From contig JAETTS010000189.1 of the NCBI GenBank assembly GCA_021769025.1, positions 1 through 5,667 of the forward strand: a DNA stretch of 5,667 nucleotides, given 5' to 3'. Under the pieces are notes generated by a model. It did not search any database. It was not told where the DNA came from and worked only from the letters and a program-made list of their open reading frames with translations. Positions 1-4,993 of the stretch are shown here, piece after piece (the stretch's first letter is position 1; each line of letters opens with the position of its first letter). Source of the stretch: Enterocloster bolteae (lineage in GTDB: Bacteria; Bacillota_A; Clostridia; Lachnospirales; Lachnospiraceae). A program made the translations under genes and the position numbers.

Positions 1-578
1 CCTTCCATCTCTTTCTGGACCTGAGCCTCACAGGATCTCATGGCCTGAATGGTTTTCTCCATCAGTTCCTCCAGGCTCCATCCCAGCCGCTCTGCCCCGG
101 TGACGAGCACATCCCTGGAACATCCTGCTGCAAATCGTATGTCCTTAAATTTCTTCTTTAAGCTGGAGACCTCCATATCCATCACGCTCTTAGACGGACG
201 CATCTTGGCCGCGGCCCAGATAAGTCCTGTCAGTTCATCTGCAGCAAACAAAATCTTTTCCATCTCATGTTCTGGCTCCACATCGCTGCACAGGCCGTAG
301 CCGTGGCTGCAGATGGCATGGATCATATCCTCTCCCACACCCGCTTCCTCTAAAAGGCGGGGTGCCTCCTTACAGTGCCTCTCCGGATACTGTTCAAAAT
401 CAATGTCATGAAGAAGGCCTACCTGGCCCCAGAATTCCTCATCTTCCCCAAACCCCTGCTCCTTGGCGTACCATCTCATGACTCCCTCCACGGTCAAGCC
501 ATGAAGAATATGAAAAGACTCCTTGTTGTATTTCCTAAGCAGTTCGAAAGCCTGCTTTCTGTCTAGGGTGCTTATCAT
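1..578 (-). CDS. HD-domain metal-dependent hydrolase, C-terminus cut by window edge
   Basis: My translation of the minus strand from ATG at 578 stays open to the left edge, giving 192 complete codons and no stop. An HD-superfamily core is visible: His23/His26 near the start, the His57-Asp58 doublet in GLLHDID, further histidines His87 and His92 in HAICSHGYG, and Asp114 in FAADELTGL. These are the usual metal ligands of HD phosphohydrolases. The later stretch (MRPSKSVMDMEV, then KKKFKDIRFAAG) matches, from memory, a compact family of about 190-200 residues common in Clostridia, so only a few residues are probably missing. The substrate is unknown; a cytoplasmic phosphohydrolase role is inferred from the family alone. 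The start is supported by GGAGG 11 bases upstream and by a sigma-A promoter at 621-648. The gene has its own promoter and no evident link to the pectin genes. Confidence 0.88.
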   Translation of the reverse strand, partial: MISTLDRKQAFELLRKYNKESFHILHGLTVEGVMRWYAKEQGFGEDEEFWGQVGLLHDIDFEQYPERHCKEAPRLLEEAGVGEDMIHAICSHGYGLCSDVEPEHEMEKILFAADELTGLIWAAAKMRPSKSVMDMEVSSLKKKFKDIRFAAGCSRDVLVTGAERLGWSLEELMEKTIQAMRSCEAQVQKEME

Positions 579-620
579 ACGCGTTTCTTCCTCCCTCTAT
601 GAAAAAGTCAAGATTTTTTT

Positions 621-648
621 ATTATAGCATTGTTTGTCCAAAACTCAA
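621..648 (-). promoter_or_regulatory. Sigma-A promoter of the HD hydrolase gene
   Basis: Read on the minus strand, a -35 box TTGAGT (643-648) is followed after 16 bases by a perfect TATAAT (621-626). TGC directly before it makes an extended -10. Transcription would start near 614, giving a leader of about 35 bases that contains the GGAGG site. Confidence 0.75.
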
Positions 649-705
649 TCCCTTTTTTGAATCTTATTGCAAATCCCTTCCTTAGGATAATCCGACAGTA
701 TTTGA

Positions 706-781
706 TAGCCTTCCAAGATATCAAGTACCCTGGAGAAAACAACACAAGCCTCTCCCCAGGCTATGTTATCTTGGAAGACTA
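706..781 (-). other. Long hairpin element, possible structured RNA or 3' end structure
   Basis: Arms 706-720 (TAGCCTTCCAAGATA) and 767-781 (TATCTTGGAAGACTA) are complementary over 15 bases with a single exception. In plus-strand RNA that position is a C-A mismatch; in minus-strand RNA it is a U-G wobble, so the stem is fully paired only if transcribed leftward. The 46-base interior can form either a short AGCCT/AGGCT stem or a CCT + GGAGA stem with TCTCC + AGG around a GG bulge. The element lies about 140 bases after the GH28-like stop and upstream of the HD promoter, so it is not in the HD leader. No T tract follows on either strand. It may be a 3'-end stabiliser, a factor-dependent end, a small RNA or a mobile-element remnant. 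I do not recognise it as a known RNA family. Confidence 0.5.
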
Positions 782-923
782 CATGTTATCTAAATGACAT
801 TGGGCATATCACACCTTCTTTTTTGCAAAATACTATCTTCTTACTCCGCAATTATTATGTACTTTTTCCTTTTCTCATACGATGACCGATCCGATGCTGC
901 GTTGGCCCTTGTCAGGGAGTCTA

Positions 924-2270
924 TCACTGCTTCTCCCCATTGATCACCACCTGGCCACAATGTTCCACATTATATTCCTTCTCCATATACTCTTTCACCG
1001 GTTTTTCTATCTCATAGGAGAGATTGTGAAACTGAACCCCTTGGGCATACCGCGCATACACCACAGCCATGGGGCCGTTTACCATAGGATGCTCATAGGT
1101 CGGGCGAAGGTCATGGATATCCTTGGGCCAGTCGGTTTTCTTCACCATCCGTACCCGGACATTCTCAAAGGTAATGTTTTCTATATTATGTCCATGCCCT
1201 GCATGCTGGTTCCCATAGATCATGATTCCGTTTTCCGAGACGCAGTTGATGTTCTGGAAGGTAACGTTTTTTACAAATCCTAAGTCGGTATCTTCCCTCC
1301 GCTTCACCGCCGTGATGCAGATAGGCTCCGCCGATCCCCACCAGTGCTCCTTGGAGAACATTCTGGTCTCGATATTCAAGTTGGAGAACAGGATATTCTC
1401 AATGGATCCCTGATCTCTCATCTGCATGGAAATCCCCCGGTTGGTGTGGTGGATATTACAGTTCTGAACCGTAATATTCCGAAATGGCGCCGCACTCTCC
1501 GTTCCAAACTTAATGGCTGCGCTGGTGGAGATCAGGGTACAGTTGGTGACGCAGATATTTTCACAGTTGCCGTACTCCATAGCTCCCTCTGTATTCTTAA
1601 ACACGATACAGTCATCCGCAGACTCAATGTGGCAGTTGGAGATCCTCACGTTCTTACAGTGGTCCGGATCAATCCCATCACCGTTGGCCAGCCTTAGATT
1701 ATTGAGAATCCGGATTCCGTCAATCAGCACATCCTCGCAGCCGACCAGATGGGTGGTCCAAAATGCGCTATGGGTCAGGGTCACATGGAGGATGGTTAAA
1801 TGCTCCACATGCTCTAAAAATAACAGCGGCATCCTGGGGTAAAACTTTCCGTCAATATGCCACGGTGAAACCAATCCATAGAAAATCTCTTCATTCCCGT
1901 CAATAGAGCCAAAGCCTGTAATCCTCACATTCCTACAGTCTTTGGCATAGAGAAAATACAGCGCCGGTTTTCCTGTATAATCACAGTTTTCATAAGTAGG
2001 AACCTCCAGCCCCGCGTCATAATTCATAGGAACATGAAACAGATTAAAATCCTCCATGTGGTCGCTGGCCTTTAGGACCGCGCCATTCTCCAGATAAAGC
2101 TCCACCGACGATTTCAGTACAATGGTTCCGGAACGGTATGTCTTTCCTCCCGGAAGCAACACCTGTCCCCCTCCGCTCTGGGAACATGCATCCACTGCTG
2201 CCTGAATCGCCTTGCCATCATTGGTGACACCGTCTCCAATTGCACCATAGTCCATTACATTAAATATCAT
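924..2270 (-). CDS. Glycoside hydrolase family 28-like (polygalacturonase-type) protein
   Basis: This 448-residue protein has a right-handed beta-helix architecture. Residues 1-40 (FNVMDYGAIGDGVTND, then GGGQVLLPGG) are the N-terminal signature of GH28 and Pectate_lyase_3 proteins, followed by repeated N-V-x-I/F-x-N-C turns (for example KNVRISNC 207-213). The catalytic region shows NGDGIDPD (197-203) and ADDCI (218-222), matching the NTD and GDD motifs of GH28. The usual GHG histidine is replaced by FGTES (255-259), and no clear RIK follows. It probably cleaves galacturonide or rhamnogalacturonan oligosaccharides. No signal peptide is present, so it should act in the cytoplasm on imported substrate. 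The ATG at 2270 was chosen because GGAGG (2280-2284) lies nine bases upstream and the family signature begins at once. An ATG at 2288, with GGAG six bases upstream, is the alternative (454 residues). The gene has its own promoter. Confidence 0.88.
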   Translation of the reverse strand: MIFNVMDYGAIGDGVTNDGKAIQAAVDACSQSGGGQVLLPGGKTYRSGTIVLKSSVELYLENGAVLKASDHMEDFNLFHVPMNYDAGLEVPTYENCDYTGKPALYFLYAKDCRNVRITGFGSIDGNEEIFYGLVSPWHIDGKFYPRMPLLFLEHVEHLTILHVTLTHSAFWTTHLVGCEDVLIDGIRILNNLRLANGDGIDPDHCKNVRISNCHIESADDCIVFKNTEGAMEYGNCENICVTNCTLISTSAAIKFGTESAAPFRNITVQNCNIHHTNRGISMQMRDQGSIENILFSNLNIETRMFSKEHWWGSAEPICITAVKRREDTDLGFVKNVTFQNINCVSENGIMIYGNQHAGHGHNIENITFENVRVRMVKKTDWPKDIHDLRPTYEHPMVNGPMAVVYARYAQGVQFHNLSYEIEKPVKEYMEKEYNVEHCGQVVINGEKQ

Positions 2271-2299
2271 ATCTGTATTCCTCCACATAATGTTCTCCC

Positions 2300-2321
2300 T
2301 TGCTATATAAAAATATAGCAA
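2300..2321. promoter_or_regulatory. Perfect palindrome overlapping the GH28-like -10 box: likely operator
   Basis: TTGCTATAT and ATATAGCAA form a perfect 9+9 base inverted repeat around four bases. One arm contains the -10 TATATT and the other covers the predicted transcription start. A symmetric site in that position is where a dimeric repressor would block RNA polymerase. The repressor is not identified; GntR- or LacI-type uronate regulators are candidates by analogy only. In RNA, at most part of the repeat would be transcribed, so a DNA operator is more likely than a leader hairpin. Confidence 0.5.
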
Positions 2322-2340
2322 ATTATCGGAAGCAATTCAA
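2312..2340 (-). promoter_or_regulatory. Sigma-A promoter of the GH28-like gene
   Basis: On the minus strand TTGAAT (2335-2340) is followed by a 17-base spacer and TATATT (2312-2317), with TGC just before it as an extended -10. The predicted start near 2305 gives a leader of about 35 bases ending at the GGAGG site. This fits ATG 2270; it would also leave room for ATG 2288. Confidence 0.65.
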
Positions 2341-2357
2341 CATCAACCGACTATTTT

Positions 2358-2389
2358 GATTATTCTAAAATCCTGGTAAAAAAATAATC
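2358..2389. promoter_or_regulatory. Inverted repeat between divergent promoters
   Basis: GATTATT (2358-2364) and AATAATC (2383-2389) are perfect 7-base arms 18 bases apart, centred about 68 bases upstream of the predicted GH28-like start. A second loose pair, ATCAA (2342-2346) and TTGAT (2356-2360), sits beside it. The spacing would suit an activator, but AT-rich arms of this length can arise by chance. Confidence 0.25.
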
Positions 2390-2418
2390 CAAAAACCATC
2401 GTTTTTCTGCTAAACTTG

Positions 2419-2432
2419 TGATACACTATAAC
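2419..2432 (+). promoter_or_regulatory. Possible promoter of the GNAT-amidase pair
   Basis: TGATACACT (2419-2427) resembles an extended -10, and TATAAC (2427-2432) is an overlapping alternative. No convincing -35 box is found 16-18 bases upstream. The position, about 30 bases before the GNAT start, is reasonable, but the signal is weak. Confidence 0.3.
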
Positions 2433-2459
2433 AATCAATTCCCTCATAAAGGAGCAGCC

Positions 2460-3005
2460 ATGAAATACAATAAGATCATAACGTTAAAGAACGGCATGAC
2501 GTGCTGTTTAAGAAATGGAACGGAACAAGATGGGCAGCTTGTATTTGATAACTTTAACCTGACCCATTCGCAGACCGATTATCTCCTTTCCTATCCGGAG
2601 GAAAACAGTTTCGATGCCATACAGGAAGGCCAGTTTTTAAAGAAGAAGTTCGAGAGCGCCAATGAGATTGAGATACTTGCCATGGTGGATGATGCCGTGG
2701 TAGGAACCGCTGGAATCGAGGCGGTAGGCATGAAATATAAGGTGCGGCACCGCGCCGAATTTGGCATCAGCGTTGACAAAGGGTTTTGGGGGCTTGGAAT
2801 CGGGAAGGCACTGATGGCCTCCTGTATAGAATGTGCCAGAACTGCCGGCTATGTCCAGCTTGAGTTAAACGTTGTGGCGGAAAATGTGAGAGCCATATCC
2901 ATGTATCAGCAGGCGGGCTTCGTCGAATACGGTAGAAATCCCAAGGGCTTTCATTCCCGCGTGGCAGGATATCAGGAAGTCATATATATGAGGCTGGAAT
3001 TATAA
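2460..3005 (+). CDS. GNAT family N-acetyltransferase
   Basis: This 181-residue protein fits a single GNAT domain that transfers an acetyl group from acetyl-CoA to an amine. The strand-4/helix-3 motif A is clear at residues 101-117 (FGISVDKGFWGLGIGKA), containing the G-x-G-x-G/A acetyl-CoA pyrophosphate loop. It is followed by the motif B region LELNVVAENVRAISMYQQAGF (134-154), whose N-x-x-A-x-x-x-Y-x-x-x-G-F pattern is typical. Residues 1-60 carry the variable acceptor-binding part, so the substrate cannot be read from the sequence; small molecules, antibiotics and protein N-termini are all possible. ATG 2460 is chosen over an upstream in-frame GTG (2418) because AAAGGAG (2448-2454) lies five bases before it. 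It precedes the amidase by 35 bases on the same strand with no terminator between, so the two are probably co-transcribed. Confidence 0.92.
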   Translation: MKYNKIITLKNGMTCCLRNGTEQDGQLVFDNFNLTHSQTDYLLSYPEENSFDAIQEGQFLKKKFESANEIEILAMVDDAVVGTAGIEAVGMKYKVRHRAEFGISVDKGFWGLGIGKALMASCIECARTAGYVQLELNVVAENVRAISMYQQAGFVEYGRNPKGFHSRVAGYQEVIYMRLEL

Positions 3006-3040
3006 ACTACTAATCAAAAGGATTAATCAGGAGACTAACT

Positions 3041-3781
3041 ATGAACAATGAAAATACAAATGATATGAGACATATCCGCCTCCGCTCCGGTGGGGCAGAA
3101 AGCATAAGTTATCTGTCCTCCGGCCGGAATTCTTCCCGCAAATCCCCCCTGGTTATTGCAGGGATTCTTCTCGCTCTTGTTCTTGGCTGCCTGGCCGGCC
3201 TGGCGGCCGGATATTGGCTGTGGGGATATGAAAAGCCTTACACCGTAGACCTAAAGTCCATTGAGGCACCAGATTGGGTTGACCAGAAATTTATACGGAA
3301 AAATATTTTCTCCCGCCCTGATGTGACCATGAAACGGGTCAACAACATTGTCATCCACTATGTGGGAAACCCTGGCACCAGCGCAGAGGCTAACCGCCAG
3401 TACTTTGACAGCTTAGCCGATCAAGATCCGCAAAAACCTGGCAGTTCCTCCAGCTGCCACTTCATCGTAGGGCTGGAGGGCGAGATTCTCCAATGCATTC
3501 CCATCGGCGAGATTGCCTATGCCAACGCCCCCCGCAACCTTGACACTGTCGCCGTAGAGACCTGCCACCCTGACGAAAGCGGCAAGTACAACCAGGCCAC
3601 TTACGATTCCCTGGTAAAGCTGACAGCGTGGCTCTGCAAAGAGCTGGATCTGACTTCCGACGACGTGATCCGGCATTACGATGTCAACGAGAAAGGCTGC
3701 CCTAAGTATTTTGTGGATCATGAAGATGAGTGGAAACAGTTTAAGAAAGAAGTTGAGCGGGCGTTAAAAGAATTAAAATAG
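3041..3781 (+). CDS. Membrane-anchored N-acetylmuramoyl-L-alanine amidase (Amidase_2 domain)
   Basis: This 246-residue protein has three parts: a basic cytoplasmic head (1-35), one hydrophobic segment (about 36-62, rich in L, A and G, ending YWLWGY), and an extracellular Amidase_2/PGRP-type zinc hydrolase domain (about 98-240). Zinc ligands of the T7-lysozyme type are visible: His106 in NIVIHYVGN, His212 in RHYDV and Cys220 in KGCPKYF. His140-Phe in CHFIVGLEGEILQ and Glu173 in AVETCHPD are other conserved family positions. It would cut the bond between N-acetylmuramic acid and L-alanine in peptidoglycan, for wall turnover or remodelling. No cell-wall-binding repeats, holin or phage gene is nearby, so a housekeeping role is more likely than a phage lysin. 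AGGAG lies seven bases before the ATG. It follows the GNAT gene and ends at the strong terminator at 3811-3844. Confidence 0.93.
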   Translation: MNNENTNDMRHIRLRSGGAESISYLSSGRNSSRKSPLVIAGILLALVLGCLAGLAAGYWLWGYEKPYTVDLKSIEAPDWVDQKFIRKNIFSRPDVTMKRVNNIVIHYVGNPGTSAEANRQYFDSLADQDPQKPGSSSSCHFIVGLEGEILQCIPIGEIAYANAPRNLDTVAVETCHPDESGKYNQATYDSLVKLTAWLCKELDLTSDDVIRHYDVNEKGCPKYFVDHEDEWKQFKKEVERALKELK

Positions 3782-3810
3782 CCTTCTTTCGAATATGCTT
3801 CAACCTAAAC

Positions 3811-3844
3811 GGGCTGTCGCCAACCTTGCGACAGCCCAGTTTTT
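3811..3844 (+). terminator. Rho-independent terminator after the amidase gene
   Basis: A perfect 10-base stem (GGGCTGTCGC, 3811-3820, with GCGACAGCCC, 3828-3837) closes a 7-base loop and is followed by AGTTTTT. AAAC before the stem can also pair with GTTT after a bulged A. On the minus strand the stem is followed only by GTTTAGG, so it is a good plus-strand terminator and a weak one for the convergent GH105 gene. Confidence 0.92.
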
Positions 3845-3857
3845 GCACAGGCAAAAA
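3840..3857. repeat. Inverted repeat overlapping the terminator T tract
   Basis: TTTTTGC (3840-3846) and GCAAAAA (3851-3857) are perfect 7-base arms around ACAG. The left arm includes the T tract of the terminator. In minus-strand RNA this hairpin lies between the GH105 stop and the main terminator stem and could add to 3'-end protection. Its function is not shown by the sequence. Confidence 0.5.
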
Positions 3858-3870
3858 TCCATCTACAAAA

Positions 3871-4992
3871 TCAGTATACGCTTAGGGCTTCACACAAAGC
3901 AATGAGGCTCAAAGCCTGGCCATAAGCCATGGGACGGATGCCGATTCCCTTATAATGTTCCGGATTCATCCCCATCGCCGTGCCGGCGGATACGTTCAGA
4001 ACCGTACCGTCCCTGTCCACATTATGGCAGATTCCCTCAATTGCCTTTTTAGCGCAATCCATATAGCTGTCCTCCAAAAGGCCAAGTTTCACACCCCTTA
4101 AAAGGCCTGCTGCAATGGCTGCACTTCCTGAAACCTCCTGGTAGGAAGAAGGGTCATCCAGAATGGTATGGAACAGGCCCGAAGGTGCCTGAAGGGCTTT
4201 AAGGGCCTGGGCATGTGTGCGGAAGGTATCCACAATATACTGTCTGGTTCCCTGCTCCATGTTCTGGGCCTCAGCCAAAAACAGTGTGATTCCCAGGGTA
4301 AACCAGGAATTGCCCCGGTTCCAGAAGATCCCCCCGAAATTGTCATTTCGGATAAAGCTAAATCCGTGATAGAACAGGCCGTTATTTTTGCAGTACAGAT
4401 ATTTTATATGCACCAATACCTGATGGACGGCTTCACTCTGCCAGACTTGGTTGTGATAGCGGTTCCCCATCCGCTGTAAGAATAACACCGCCATAAACAG
4501 GGTATCCAGCCACAGCTGTTGTTCATTGAGTATCACTGCATTTCTGTCTCCGATTCCGCTGGTGACATGCTGAAAGCCGCCGTCCTTTGTTTTGGGAAGC
4601 TGGTTGATCAGCCAGTCCGCCTGATCCAGGCACATGTTTTCATACCTTTCTTTCTCCGGCATACAATCCAAAATCTGAAGCAGTGTCAGATAAGGGGCTG
4701 TGGTGTTGATGTTTCTGGAAGGCAGGCCTTTGGCAATATTGCTTTCAAACCAATGAACAAAAAATTCCATAAAGCGGTCATCGCCGTAATGATCCTGAAG
4801 CATGCTTAAGCCATACAGGCCCACGCCCTGAGGCCAGTCCCATTCCTCGATTCCGAAATCTCGGGCCACATTTCCGGAAGCAATGGCATCTTCCAGGGAA
4901 ATGTCCTTGTCCTTTTCATAATCAGCGCCGCCTAAATGCAGAAGCTTATCCATCACCAGGTCAAGCTTTCCTTGTAACTCGTCTTTTACCAT
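3871..4992 (-). CDS. GH105 unsaturated rhamnogalacturonyl hydrolase (YesR/YteR-like)
   Basis: This 373-residue protein is an alpha/alpha-barrel hydrolase of the GH88/GH105 type, which removes the unsaturated galacturonyl residue left at the end of rhamnogalacturonan fragments by pectate-type lyases. Key motifs are WDWPQGVGLYGL (51-62), LWLDTLFMAV (160-169), with Trp161 and Asp163 matching the W-x-D that carries the general acid/base of YteR, FYHG (207-210), and WNRGNSW (224-230), matching the Trp-x-Arg substrate site. SGSAAIAAGLLRG (288-300) and MAYGQALSLIALCEAL (355-370) complete the barrel. Where YteR has an Asp pair this protein has NINTTAP (94-100), which I recall from YesR-like members. 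Length equals that of YteR. No signal peptide is seen, so it should be cytoplasmic. AGGAGG (5001-5006) lies eight bases before the ATG, inside the end of the regulator gene, and one base separates the two genes. Confidence 0.92.
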   Translation of the reverse strand: MVKDELQGKLDLVMDKLLHLGGADYEKDKDISLEDAIASGNVARDFGIEEWDWPQGVGLYGLSMLQDHYGDDRFMEFFVHWFESNIAKGLPSRNINTTAPYLTLLQILDCMPEKERYENMCLDQADWLINQLPKTKDGGFQHVTSGIGDRNAVILNEQQLWLDTLFMAVLFLQRMGNRYHNQVWQSEAVHQVLVHIKYLYCKNNGLFYHGFSFIRNDNFGGIFWNRGNSWFTLGITLFLAEAQNMEQGTRQYIVDTFRTHAQALKALQAPSGLFHTILDDPSSYQEVSGSAAIAAGLLRGVKLGLLEDSYMDCAKKAIEGICHNVDRDGTVLNVSAGTAMGMNPEHYKGIGIRPMAYGQALSLIALCEALSVY

Positions 4993-4993
4993 G

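Larger units (their letters stand above)
579..923. other. Intergenic region between GH28-like and HD genes
   Basis: No gene is supported here. The right part (about 782-923) is AT-rich and holds only very short reading frames; the best on the minus strand is a five-codon frame (MPNVI) near 795-812 behind AAGGTG, too short to call. A small hairpin, CCCT-gaca-AGGG on the minus strand, lies just after the GH28-like stop near 907-918 but has no T run. The left part holds the HD-gene promoter. Between them is the hairpin listed separately at 706-781. No standard intrinsic terminator with a T tract is seen for the GH28-like transcript. Confidence 0.6.

Noticed and set aside
49..566. Plus-strand open frames at the left end
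   Set aside because: They lie antisense to the HD hydrolase, whose conserved metal-binding motifs on the minus strand make it the real gene.
706..781. Calling the long hairpin an intrinsic terminator
   Set aside because: No T-rich tract follows the stem on either strand.
795..812. Five-codon leader peptide frame (MPNVI) before the hairpin
   Set aside because: It has an AAGGTG-like site, but it is too short and codon content offers no attenuation logic such as repeated codons for one amino acid.
882..1842. Several plus-strand open frames across this region
   Set aside because: They are antisense to the GH28-like gene, lack ribosome sites and recognisable domains, and overlap one another in different frames.
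2418..2459. Upstream GTG start adding 14 residues to the GNAT protein
   Set aside because: No ribosome site precedes it and it falls in the putative promoter, whereas ATG 2460 has AAAGGAG at good spacing.
3041..3781. Phage endolysin interpretation of the amidase
   Set aside because: The membrane anchor, absence of holin or other phage genes and absence of wall-binding repeats point to a cellular enzyme.
4168..4809. Plus-strand open frames opposite GH105
   Set aside because: They are shadows of the GH105 coding sequence with no motifs or ribosome sites of their own.
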